This document shows positions 1-6,892 of a stretch of DNA of 24,918 nt, in pieces. This DNA comes from Acidobacteriota bacterium (GTDB lineage Bacteria; Acidobacteriota; Vicinamibacteria; Vicinamibacterales; JAKQTR01), in NCBI GenBank assembly GCA_026393735.1, contig JAPKZP010000063.1:1-24918 (forward strand). Direction: 5' to 3'. The first letter of the stretch is position 1. Every line of letters begins with the position of its first letter. The translations under genes and the position numbers were made by a program. The notes below the pieces were generated by a model. That model worked only from the letters and a program-made list of their open reading frames with translations, searched no databases and was not told the origin of the DNA.

Positions 1-1
1 C

Positions 2-505
2 GGCGACGGCGCCGGCGCGGCAGTGCTCGAACCGTCCGGCCAGCCCGGATTCCTGAACGGCGCCTTCATCGCCGACGGCGCGTATCACAAGCACTGGGGC
101 ATCTACTCCGGCGGCACGTACGAGCCGGCGACCGAGGAGTCGGTGAAGGCCGGCCGGACGACCTGCAAGATCAACGATCGCTACCCTCCCGAGATCAACC
201 ACGAAGGATGGCCGCGCCTCGTGCGCAAGCTCGCGAAGGAAGGCGGCTTCGCCGTCGGCGAGATCGACTTCATCATCTTCACGCAGGTGCGCAAGCCGTC
301 GATCGAGCTGGTCATGGGTGACCTGGGCCTGCCCATGGACCGCACGCACATGGTGATGGAGCGCTGGGGCTACACCGGGTCAGCCTGCATTCCCATGGCG
401 CTCGATGATGCGATGCAGAAGGGGTTGATTGGGAAGGGCGCGCTGACCGTCTTCGTGGGATCCGGCGTCGGCTACAACCAGGCCGCCGCCGCCTTCCGCA
501 TGTAG
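2..505 (+). CDS. KAS III-like (beta-ketoacyl-ACP synthase III family) protein, C-terminal part
   Basis: The gene runs in from the left edge; the frame is open from base 2 and begins inside the family's GDGAGA motif, so the N-terminal half with the nucleophilic cysteine is outside. The visible 167 residues align without gaps over the last 80 residues with E. coli FabH as I recall it. The family's HQAN segment reads TQVR here and its GNTS segment reads GYTG, so the catalytic His and Asn are replaced by Thr and Tyr. The fold (LGLPMDR, SACIPMALDDA, glycine-rich C-terminus) is intact, so this is a divergent family member rather than a decayed gene. KAS III normally condenses acyl-CoA with malonyl-ACP; without His/Asn, decarboxylative condensation is unlikely and a thiolase- or acyltransferase-like role is possible. 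It heads a same-strand row with a reductase, a thiolase and a hydrolase. Family assignment is firm, function is not. Confidence 0.87.
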   Translation, partial: GDGAGAAVLEPSGQPGFLNGAFIADGAYHKHWGIYSGGTYEPATEESVKAGRTTCKINDRYPPEINHEGWPRLVRKLAKEGGFAVGEIDFIIFTQVRKPSIELVMGDLGLPMDRTHMVMERWGYTGSACIPMALDDAMQKGLIGKGALTVFVGSGVGYNQAAAAFRM

Positions 506-597
506 CAGGGGTCGGGACTATTTATGCAATGCGGGCCTGGCGGATCACAGTTGTGTAATCGCCGGCTGTCGAGCTGCTTCATAAAGGAACAGGCATC

Positions 598-1383
598 ATG
601 AGCATTGAAACGGGATTGCAGGGCAAAGTGGTCATTGTCACGGGCGCCGGCGCCGGGATCGGCCGGGCGACGGCCGTCGGGTTCGCGAAGGAAAAGTGCC
701 GCGTCGCGGCGTGGGACGTCTCGGAGGTAAACGCGGCCGGCGTCACAGACGACGTGAAGGCGGCGGGCGGCGAAGCGCTCTTTCAGAAGGTCGACGTCGG
801 GAACCCGAAGAGCGTGGCGGACGCGGTGGACGCGCTGGTCGGGAAGTGGGGCCGCATCGACGTGCTCGTGAACAACGCGGGCATCGTGCGCGACGCGCAG
901 CTCATCAAGTGGAAGGACGGCGCGCAGACGGGGATGATGTCCGACGAACAATTCGATCAGGTCATCAACGTCAACCTGCGCGGGCCGTTCCTGTGCACGC
1001 GCACGGTCGTCCCGCACATGATCAAGGCCGGCGGCGGGGCGGTGCTCAGCACGTCGTCTGTCGTGGGCCTCTACGGCAACTTCGGCCAGACCAACTACGT
1101 GGCGACCAAGGCCGGCCTGATCGGCATGACGAAGACCTGGGCCCGGGAGCTGGCGAAGTACAAGATTCGGGTCAACGCGGTGGCGCCGGGGTTTATCGCC
1201 ACGGAGATCCTGAAGGCCATGCCGGAAAAAGTCCTCGAGGGTATGATCGCCAGGACTCCGTTGGGACGAATGGGGCGCCCGGAGGACATCGCGAACGCTT
1301 ACGTGTGGCTGGCATCAGACGCCGCCGCGTTCGTGACGGGGACGGTCATCTCCGTCGACGGCGGCCTCGTTGTGGGGACTTAA
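598..1383 (+). CDS. SDR-family 3-oxoacyl-[ACP/CoA] reductase (FabG-like)
   Basis: Classical short-chain dehydrogenase of 261 residues, the usual FabG length. Seen in the sequence: cofactor motif TGAGAGIG (residues 15-22), NNAG (92-95), Asn126, Ser154, and the Tyr167-x3-Lys171 pair, so the whole catalytic tetrad is present. The C-terminus has the FabG-type PEDIANAYVWLASDAAAFVTG and ending VDGG. A short extra loop (about residues 101-116, KWKDGAQTG) lies after NNAG. The ATG at 598 is preceded by AAAGGA (583-588) at good spacing. It probably performs NAD(P)(H)-dependent interconversion of a 3-oxoacyl and a 3-hydroxyacyl thioester. Placed between a KAS III-like protein and a thiolase, it could act either in beta-oxidation-like breakdown or in chain building; the sequence does not decide. 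Family confidence is high, substrate unknown. Confidence 0.92.
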   Translation: MSIETGLQGKVVIVTGAGAGIGRATAVGFAKEKCRVAAWDVSEVNAAGVTDDVKAAGGEALFQKVDVGNPKSVADAVDALVGKWGRIDVLVNNAGIVRDAQLIKWKDGAQTGMMSDEQFDQVINVNLRGPFLCTRTVVPHMIKAGGGAVLSTSSVVGLYGNFGQTNYVATKAGLIGMTKTWARELAKYKIRVNAVAPGFIATEILKAMPEKVLEGMIARTPLGRMGRPEDIANAYVWLASDAAAFVTGTVISVDGGLVVGT

Positions 1384-1392
1384 CTGGAGGCC

Positions 1393-1447
1393 GTTTCACA
1401 ACCTGCGTGAGCGGCCTGTGTGCCCCCTCGAGAACGGGCTGTGAAAC
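1393..1447. promoter_or_regulatory. Inverted repeat between reductase and thiolase genes
   Basis: GTTTCACA at 1393-1400 is matched by its exact reverse complement TGTGAAAC at 1440-1447, with 39 bases between. It lies in the 99-base gap between the reductase stop and the thiolase start. It could be an intercistronic RNA hairpin or a spaced operator. There is no T-run, so it is not an evident terminator. Arms of 8 bp can occur by chance. Confidence 0.3.
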
Positions 1448-1482
1448 CGGGTGCTGGCTGCACCAACGATGGTGAGGATGTC

Positions 1483-2691
1483 ATGAATAGACCTGTCTAC
1501 ATTGCGGCGTATCACCAGTCCGAGTTCGGCAAGCTAATGGGCATGACGGTGCCCGACATCATCAAGACCTCGGTCAACCAGGTCTGCGACTCGATCAAGA
1601 CCGATCCCGCGGCGATTGACGTCGGGTCGGTCGGCGCGACCTGCACGTACACGCTGAACCAGCAGGGTCTGCTCGCGGGCCTGATGGCGACGGTGCCCGG
1701 CTTGGCCGGGAAGCCCATCGAGTCCGTCGAGAACGCCTGCGCCTCGGGCGGTCAGGCGGTGCTGTCGGTCATCTACAAGCTCCTGCTCGGGCAGGGCGAC
1801 GTCGGGATCGCCGTCGGCTTCGAGAAGATGCGCGACCACGAAGGCAAGATGGACGGCAAGCTGATTGGCCAGGCGCTGGGTGTGTTCTCGCACCCGGACG
1901 AGCGGCCCGGCAAGGTCTACATCTTCCCGCACATCTTCGCCGAGGTGATGGCGGACTACATGACGCGCAACGGCGTCACCGAGCGTGACCTGGCCCACGT
2001 GTCGTGCGTCGAGTACGGGAACGGGAACAACAACCCGTACGCGCAGATGAAGAAGATCAAGGTGTCGCTCGACGACTGCGCGAACATCGGCGATCGCAAC
2101 AAGTACATCATCGACGGGCTGCCGCTGAAGACGTACGACTGCTCGCAGATTACGGACGGGTATGCGGCGATCATCGTGGCGACCGAGGCCGGGCTGACGA
2201 AGCTCGGCGTGGCGAAGGCCGACTGCGTGCAGATCGCAGGCTATGCCCAGGCGACCGACAGCCTGCTGCGGGCGGACCGCGACGTGCTCAAGGCGCAGGG
2301 CGCCGTGACGGCCATGAACAAGGCGTACGCGATGGCGGGGCTCACGTCCGCCGACGTCAACGTCGCCGAGGTGCACGACTGCTTCACGGTCATGGGTGCC
2401 ATCGGCACCGAGGTCATCGGCAAGGCGTCGTTCGGCCAGGGCGCGAAGTACTGGGTCGACGGCAAGGCCGGCGTCGATGGCGAGTGCGGGATCAACACGT
2501 CCGGCGGCCTGATTGCCAAGGGGCATCCCGTCGGCGCGACCGGCGTCGCGATGATCGGATGGTCGGCGTGGCAGCTGCTCGGCAAAGTGCCGCCGGCCCT
2601 GCAGGTGAAGAACGCGAAGGCCGCGGCCACCTTCAACATCGGCGGGCCGATCTGCGCATCGGTCTGCACGGTGCTGAAGCGGGCGGTGTAG
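1483..2691 (+). CDS. Thiolase, SCP-x/acetyl-CoA acetyltransferase type
   Basis: 402 residues counted from ATG 1483, chosen because GGTGAGG (1471-1477) lies just upstream and the family N-terminus (VYIAAYHQSEFGKL) starts there; an upstream in-frame GTG at 1420 would add 21 unrelated residues. Thiolase features seen: nucleophile Cys86 in VENACASGG, His298 in VHDCF, His348 in GGLIAKGHPVGATG, and a C-terminal GGPICASVC with Cys391. The HDCF and GHPxGATG pattern and the length match the SCP-x/lipid-transfer branch rather than classical FadA/AtoB. Expected reaction: CoA-dependent cleavage of a 3-oxoacyl-CoA, or the reverse condensation. Such thiolases often work with a small DUF35 partner; none is seen here, though the operon's upstream part is cut off. 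The hydrolase gene follows after 3 bases, so they are surely co-transcribed. Confidence 0.92.
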   Translation: MNRPVYIAAYHQSEFGKLMGMTVPDIIKTSVNQVCDSIKTDPAAIDVGSVGATCTYTLNQQGLLAGLMATVPGLAGKPIESVENACASGGQAVLSVIYKLLLGQGDVGIAVGFEKMRDHEGKMDGKLIGQALGVFSHPDERPGKVYIFPHIFAEVMADYMTRNGVTERDLAHVSCVEYGNGNNNPYAQMKKIKVSLDDCANIGDRNKYIIDGLPLKTYDCSQITDGYAAIIVATEAGLTKLGVAKADCVQIAGYAQATDSLLRADRDVLKAQGAVTAMNKAYAMAGLTSADVNVAEVHDCFTVMGAIGTEVIGKASFGQGAKYWVDGKAGVDGECGINTSGGLIAKGHPVGATGVAMIGWSAWQLLGKVPPALQVKNAKAAATFNIGGPICASVCTVLKRAV

Positions 2692-2694
2692 CCC

Positions 2695-3579
2695 ATGGGA
2701 GAACTCGTACCGGACCAGAGCGGCTACGTCGAGGCCGACGGGCAGCAGATCTACTGGGAGCGCTTCGGCAAGGGCGACCGGGAGACGATCTGCCTGCTGA
2801 ACGGCCTCGCCATGCATACGAAGGCCTGGTACGGATTCGTGCCGATGCTGATGGAGGAGTACGACGTCCTGCTGTGGGACTACCTCGGCCAGGGCAACTC
2901 GTCGTCGGACGACGTGCCGTGCGAGATCCCCCGCTTCTGCGACTACCTGGCGATGATCCTCGATACGCTCGGCATCGCGCAGTGTCACCTGATGGGAATC
3001 TCGTACGGCGGCTTCGTGGGCCTGGATTTCGCGCGGCGCTACCAACATCGGCTGCACACGCTCACGATCTCCGGCATCCTGCTCAGCCACGAAGAGCTCT
3101 TCCAGATGTACGAGGACATCTCGCTGCGGTTCTACCGGAGCAGCCTCGAGATATTCGAGCTCTACACGCACTACATGTACGAGAAGATCTTCGGCGAGGC
3201 GTTCGTGATCAAGGTGCGCGAGAACCTCGGCGTGATGCGCCAGAGGTTCTACGAGCGCTTCAAGGACAAGCGCCACTGCCTGATCAGGCTCACGGAAGCG
3301 CAGGACCCCTTCTTCGCCGCGCTGGACGCGCGCATGCCGGAGTACCGGGCCATCCAGACACCCACCCTGATCATGGCCGGCGCAGAGGACCGCGCAATTC
3401 CGCCGTGGGTGCAGCGGAAGCTGTGCGGGATCCTCCCGCGCCACCGGTTCGAGCTCGTGGCCGAGAGCGGGCACTGCGTGTACATCGAGCAGCCAGACGT
3501 GTTCTTCGGTAACCTGAAGAAGTTCGCGCGGACAAAGTCACTGGAGTTCGACGCCGTCGCGCCGGCCGGGCAGGAGTAA
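2695..3579 (+). CDS. Alpha/beta-fold hydrolase
   Basis: 294 residues, typical of the family that includes meta-cleavage-product hydrolases and esterases. The triad is visible: Ser103 in GISYGG, Asp232 in AGAEDRAIP, His260 in ESGHCVYIEQPD. The oxyanion region is LNGLAMHTKAW (residues 35-45), and WDYLGQGNSS matches the usual DxxGxGxS turn. No signal peptide is seen, so it should be cytoplasmic. ATG 2695 lies 3 bases after the thiolase stop and the TetR gene follows 12 bases after its own stop, so it is an operon member. Likely role: hydrolysis of an ester, thioester or C-C bond in the same pathway. The cap domain (about residues 135-215) is aromatic-rich and gives no substrate clue. Superfamily firm, substrate unknown. 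Confidence 0.9.
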   Translation: MGELVPDQSGYVEADGQQIYWERFGKGDRETICLLNGLAMHTKAWYGFVPMLMEEYDVLLWDYLGQGNSSSDDVPCEIPRFCDYLAMILDTLGIAQCHLMGISYGGFVGLDFARRYQHRLHTLTISGILLSHEELFQMYEDISLRFYRSSLEIFELYTHYMYEKIFGEAFVIKVRENLGVMRQRFYERFKDKRHCLIRLTEAQDPFFAALDARMPEYRAIQTPTLIMAGAEDRAIPPWVQRKLCGILPRHRFELVAESGHCVYIEQPDVFFGNLKKFARTKSLEFDAVAPAGQE

Positions 3580-3591
3580 TCCGGACACCCC

Positions 3592-4212
3592 ATGACCCAG
3601 GAAGAACGGTCTCAACGAAGCCGCGCGCAGGTGCTCGATGCGGCGCTCGGGCTCTTCTCGCACCAGGGGTACCGCGCGACCAGCGTGCGGGACATCGCCG
3701 AAAAAGCGGGCGTCTCGACGGGCAACGTCTACCACCACTTCAAGGACAAGGAAGCGATCTTCCTCGAGTTGCTCGACATCTACTGGCGGGCGATCGACGA
3801 TCCGGACTTCCCCGTCAACAAGGCGTTGCGGACCGGCGGCTTCCCCGAGAACCTCGAGGCCATTGGCCTGGCCGCCCGCGAAAGCGTGGCCCGGTACCGG
3901 CCGTACGTCACGCTGATCTATGTCGACGTCGTCGAGTTCGAGGGCAGCCACATCCGGAAGTTCTACCTGGAGATGGCAGGCCGGTTCGAACGCTTCGTCG
4001 AGTTGCGCAAGGACGAAGTCAAGCTGGAGGGCAAGCTGCGCCCGGAGGTCCAGCCCGCGTCGGCCGTCATGTTCGCGTTCCGCACCTTCCTGCAGCACTT
4101 CGCCGTCGAGCTGATCTTCGGCGTGCCGGACCACTACGGCAAGAGCACCGACGAGGTCGTGGGCGAAATCGCGAATATCCTCCGCCACGGCATGCTCAGG
4201 CCGGGGGCCTGA
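3592..4212 (+). CDS. TetR/AcrR-family transcriptional regulator
   Basis: 206 residues, normal for TetR repressors. The N-terminal DNA-binding domain (about residues 8-55) is textbook: RAQVLDAALGLFSHQGYRATSVRDIAEKAGVS, then TGNVYHHFKDKEAIF. The C-terminal ligand domain is unspecific. The start is fixed by AGGAG (3572-3576), which overlaps the end of the hydrolase gene, so translation is likely coupled. As the last gene of the lipid/CoA row it is the obvious candidate to control that operon, possibly in response to an acyl-CoA or the pathway substrate; this is inference, as the operon promoter is outside the window. Its 3' end overlaps the convergent FAD-subunit gene by 17 bases (4196-4212), leaving no room for a terminator between them. 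Confidence 0.93.
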   Translation: MTQEERSQRSRAQVLDAALGLFSHQGYRATSVRDIAEKAGVSTGNVYHHFKDKEAIFLELLDIYWRAIDDPDFPVNKALRTGGFPENLEAIGLAARESVARYRPYVTLIYVDVVEFEGSHIRKFYLEMAGRFERFVELRKDEVKLEGKLRPEVQPASAVMFAFRTFLQHFAVELIFGVPDHYGKSTDEVVGEIANILRHGMLRPGA

Positions 4213-5182
4213 GGCCCGACACGTCCTCGAGCGCGTCGACGAGCAGCGCCCGGAACAGCGCCACCTTGTACCGGTTGTCGGCCATGGGCATCGCGTCGGC
4301 CATGGCGGCCTCGGCCGCCTCCTCGACGACGCGCCGCGTGGGCACACGTCCGATCAGTTCCGATTCAGCCTCCCGCGACCGCCACGGGACCGGCGCCGCT
4401 GCGCCGAGGATGACGGACACCTGCACGATCCGCCTTTCGATCACGAGCATGGCTGCCGCGACGCTGGCCAGGGCGTAGTCCGTGCCTTCTTCGGACGCCC
4501 GGCGATAGCGCGAAGCCCAGCCCGTGGGAGCGGGCGGCAACAGGACATCGGTCAGGATGTCTCCCTGCCCCAGCACGTTCTCACGGCTGGCATCGACGGT
4601 AGGCGGCAGGAAGAAGCGCTCCATGGGAACCACGCGCATCCCGGAAGGGCCGACGATCCGCGCGCGGGCGTCGAGCGCGACGAGCGCCGAGGCGGCATCC
4701 GACGGATGCACCATGTGGCAGCTCGCGGTGCCAAGGATCCCGTGATAGCGATTGTCCCCGTCGACCGCGAAGCAGATGTCCCCGCCCTTGCGGAGGCAGA
4801 CGCTGTCGGCGCGAAGGTACCAGCATCGCGGGCGCTGGCAGAGATTGCCCCCGATCGTGGCGCGATCGCGCAGGTCGGTCCGCCCGGCGCAGAAGGCAGC
4901 CTGGCTGAGGGCGGCGTACCGGTCCTCGACGTCGCGCTGGCCGCACACCTCGGCGAGCGTCGTCAACGCGCCGATGCGAAGACCGCCATCAGCCGTGGGA
5001 TCAATTCCGCGGAGTTCACCGATGTCGAGAATGTTGACGATCTTCGACGCGTGCTGCCTGTCGATGTGAAGTGACCCGGCCAGATCGGTGCCTCCAGCCA
5101 CGAGCCGCGCCCCTCGCGTCGAGAGGTGCACGACGGCCTCGGAGAGCGAGCGGGCCCGAATGAAGGAGATGTCGTCTGGCAC
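4196..5182 (-). CDS. Molybdo-hydroxylase (xanthine dehydrogenase family) FAD subunit with 4Fe-4S insert
   Basis: 328 residues with the FAD-binding fold of CO dehydrogenase CoxM/xanthine dehydrogenase middle subunits: AGGTDL (29-34) and TIGGNLCQ (109-116) bind FAD pyrophosphate in this family. Between them and the PSDAASALVALDA motif is a cysteine-bearing insert with Cys120, Cys129, Cys137 and Cys155, plus Cys115. This is arranged as in the extra 4Fe-4S loop of PaoB/YagS and 4-hydroxybenzoyl-CoA reductase beta; the flanking GDNRYHGILG resembles PaoB more. It would pass electrons between a molybdenum subunit and an acceptor. Neither the large Mo-cofactor subunit nor the 2Fe-2S subunit is adjacent: an exporter operon lies upstream and a convergent TetR gene downstream. 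The start is GTG 5182 with no clear ribosome-binding site; a TATACT box 14 bases upstream suggests a very short leader. Family is firm; whether it works alone is open. Confidence 0.9.
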   Translation of the reverse strand: MPDDISFIRARSLSEAVVHLSTRGARLVAGGTDLAGSLHIDRQHASKIVNILDIGELRGIDPTADGGLRIGALTTLAEVCGQRDVEDRYAALSQAAFCAGRTDLRDRATIGGNLCQRPRCWYLRADSVCLRKGGDICFAVDGDNRYHGILGTASCHMVHPSDAASALVALDARARIVGPSGMRVVPMERFFLPPTVDASRENVLGQGDILTDVLLPPAPTGWASRYRRASEEGTDYALASVAAAMLVIERRIVQVSVILGAAAPVPWRSREAESELIGRVPTRRVVEEAAEAAMADAMPMADNRYKVALFRALLVDALEDVSGLRPPA

Positions 5183-5195
5183 GTGTGTGTGCCGC

Positions 5196-5224
5196 AGTAT
5201 AACGCGGACAGAAGAACCTCTCCC
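5196..5224 (-). promoter_or_regulatory. Probable sigma70-type promoter of the FAD-subunit gene
   Basis: On the minus strand TATACT (5201-5196) is one base from the -10 consensus and lies 13 bases before the GTG start. A -35 at the usual 17-base spacing falls at 5224-5219, inside the first palindromic repeat, and matches TTGACA poorly. A weak -35 covered by an operator fits an activated or tightly repressed promoter. This is pattern inference only. Confidence 0.4.
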
Positions 5225-5290
5225 GGAGCGGTTGTTTCCCCAACAACCTCTCCCGGAGCGGTTATCAAGGAAACCTCTCCCGGAGTGGTT
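5215..5290. repeat. Three direct copies of a 19-bp palindrome
   Basis: AACCTCTCCCGGAGCGGTT occurs at 5215-5233 and 5245-5263, and with one change (C to T) at 5272-5290. Each copy is itself a near-perfect palindrome of form AACCnCTCCnGGAGnGGTT. Start-to-start spacing is 30 and then 27 bases, close to three helical turns. Spacers are unrelated (GTTTCCCCAAC and ATCAAGGA in part), so it is the 19-mer that is conserved. The copy nearest the FAD-subunit gene overlaps its likely -35 region; the farthest overlaps the TAA stop of the permease gene. It looks like an operator array; a hairpin terminator or REP-type repeat is the alternative. Confidence 0.8.
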
Positions 5291-6443
5291 AGTGCCGGCG
5301 ACGGACGAGGGATTCGGCGACGCAGGCGGCAGGAAAGTACAGGGCCGTCAGCGTCCACAGCGTCGCGGACTCGCGGGCCACGTCCGCCAGGCCGCCGCCC
5401 ATCCGGGTAAGGCGGAGGTACGCGGGAATCGCGACCGTGCTCGGCACCAGTTGGGCAGCGGCATTGAGCCACGCGGGAACCGCCTCAACCGGCCACGCAA
5501 ATCCCCCGAGGAACACGAGAGGAAGCGACGTGAACAGCAGAAACTGCATGGCCGTTTCACGCTGGCGGAACAACGCGCGCAGCGTAAAGCCCAGGAAGGT
5601 GGTCGCGAGGAGGAAAGGGACCGTGAACAGCGCGACGGCGAGCCCTGCCCCCGGCGCATAGTACCCGTAGTAGCGAGGCACGAATTCGAAGTAGTAGGCG
5701 GCATTGACGGCGTAGAGGAGGAGATAGGGCAACGCGCGCCCCGCCACCTGGACGGCGGGATGACCCGCCGCGTCGAGCGACGACGGGCGCCCGGCCATGA
5801 TCCGATCACGCCGCGCCCCGCCGGTCATCCCAATCCCGATGAGGAGCGTCTGCTGGAGAATCAGGACGAGCACGGCGGGAACGACGTAGGTCGCGTAGCC
5901 AGACGAGGCATTGAACAACGGGCGCAAGTCGAGGCCGACGGGCCGCCTCGCCCGCAAGGCGGCTTCCTGATCCTTGCCGCGCGACCGCCAGCGCGCCACC
6001 TCGACGCCGGCCGACAGCGTACCGCTCGCCTCGAGCAGGCCGGTGAGAGCCGCGTTGTAGGCCAGCAGGTATGACGCGTCGATCTGGGCGGAGACGCGCG
6101 CCTGGCGGCCCTCCAGGATATCTCGCTCGAATCCGCGCGGAATCACAAGCACGGCGGTGACCGCCCCGCTCCGAAGCTGCGACTCGGGTTCGGCCAGGGA
6201 CGCTGCGGTCGACGCCACACGAATGGCCTCGTGCGCGTCCGCCATCGCGACGAGACGCCGGCTCAGGCTCGAATTGTCGAGATCCACCACTGCGATCGGT
6301 TCGTCTCTGAGGACCTGATTGAGGTACGGCACGGGATAGAAGAATGAATACACGACGACGGCCGCGACGGTAATGATGAGAACACCCGCGTCGGTAAAGA
6401 CGAGGCGGGCCTCGTCGAGCCCGGCGCGCAGCAGGAGTCTCAC
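5289..6443 (-). CDS. ABC-2 type transporter permease (second of pair)
   Basis: 384 residues counted from GTG 6443. The start is chosen because GTGA overlaps the stop of the upstream permease half, and because the frame further upstream only shadows that gene. Topology matches ABC-2 permeases of the YhhJ/YbhS/YbhR type: one N-terminal membrane segment (about residues 19-37), a large periplasmic domain (IAVVDLDNSSLSRRL onward, to about residue 215), then about five hydrophobic segments from VVPAVLVLILQQTLLIGIG to the C-terminus. It should form the membrane channel of an envelope exporter with the HlyD-like and TolC-like proteins encoded upstream. The conserved VAGRALPYLLLY segment is intact here and shows what the damaged partner permease has lost. 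No ATPase gene is in the operon. Its TAA stop lies inside the third 19-bp palindrome. Confidence 0.88.
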   Translation of the reverse strand: MRLLLRAGLDEARLVFTDAGVLIITVAAVVVYSFFYPVPYLNQVLRDEPIAVVDLDNSSLSRRLVAMADAHEAIRVASTAASLAEPESQLRSGAVTAVLVIPRGFERDILEGRQARVSAQIDASYLLAYNAALTGLLEASGTLSAGVEVARWRSRGKDQEAALRARRPVGLDLRPLFNASSGYATYVVPAVLVLILQQTLLIGIGMTGGARRDRIMAGRPSSLDAAGHPAVQVAGRALPYLLLYAVNAAYYFEFVPRYYGYYAPGAGLAVALFTVPFLLATTFLGFTLRALFRQRETAMQFLLFTSLPLVFLGGFAWPVEAVPAWLNAAAQLVPSTVAIPAYLRLTRMGGGLADVARESATLWTLTALYFPAACVAESLVRRRH

Positions 6444-6889
6444 GTCCGCCCCCAGGCGTGCGGGTCTCGCAGCAGGCGGGCCATGCGCCACATGAGCAGG
6501 GGCCACGGCGCGACTGCAAAGGCCGCCAGCACCATGAACGCGTGCCAAGAGGTATCCGCCGGCGCTCCTCGCATGCCCTGCTGCACGAGGATACGCAGGT
6601 AATGGGTGACCGGCAGCAGGCTGCTCCACGCCTGACCGACGACCGGCATCGCCTCCGTCGGAAACGTGACCCCGGCGAAGGCGAACGCCGGCGCGCAGTA
6701 GAAGGCGGCGACGCTCGTCCCGAGGCGCAGGTTGCCCGTCGCCGCGGCAAACGCGAAGCCCATTGCGAGGTACGCGAGGCCAAACGCCGCGGTCGCCCAG
6801 GCGACGACGGACAGGCTTCCGCGGAACGGCACGCCGAGCCACCCGTACAGGGCGGCCACCATCAGCAGGCCCAGCAGCGTGACGTGCAC
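6440..6889 (-). CDS. ABC-2 permease, C-terminal half (separated by in-frame amber codon)
   Basis: 149 residues in exactly the frame of the upstream half at 6893-7573, separated from it by a TAG at 6895-6893 and one Ala codon. It holds the last membrane segments: LLGLLMVAALYGWLGVPF, the segment around AWATAAFGLAYLAMGFAFAA, the AFYCAPAFAFAGVTFP region and a C-terminal segment before the basic end RMARLLRDPHAWGRT. The FAGVTFPTEAMP motif is typical of ABC-2 permeases of this type. A GTG at 6889 could restart translation, but no strong ribosome-binding site is seen, so it may be made only by readthrough, or the gene may be newly inactivated. Its stop overlaps the next permease start. As coding sequence it looks undamaged, which argues for a recent mutation or a sequencing error. 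Confidence 0.72.
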   Translation of the reverse strand: MHVTLLGLLMVAALYGWLGVPFRGSLSVVAWATAAFGLAYLAMGFAFAAATGNLRLGTSVAAFYCAPAFAFAGVTFPTEAMPVVGQAWSSLLPVTHYLRILVQQGMRGAPADTSWHAFMVLAAFAVAPWPLLMWRMARLLRDPHAWGRT

Positions 6890-6892
6890 GGC

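Noticed and set aside
1534..3474. Very long antisense open frame (646 codons) opposite the thiolase and hydrolase genes
   Set aside because: It is Arg/Val/His/Asp-rich with no family motif, and mirrors the third-position GC bias of two clearly real plus-strand genes. Similar shadows lie opposite the TolC-like gene (8599-10011), the sigma54 activator (10734-12122) and the M20 peptidase (12170-13615).
5215..5290. Tandem-hairpin riboswitch (for example mini-ykkC/guanidine-II type)
   Set aside because: The perfect pairing leaves practically no loop and the ACGR loop of guanidine-II is absent; a DNA operator explains the symmetry better.
5289..6842. Longer 517-codon version of the second permease
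   Set aside because: The first 133 codons overlap the preceding permease half in another frame and look like shadow sequence; the GTGA junction at 6443 gives a normal N-terminus.
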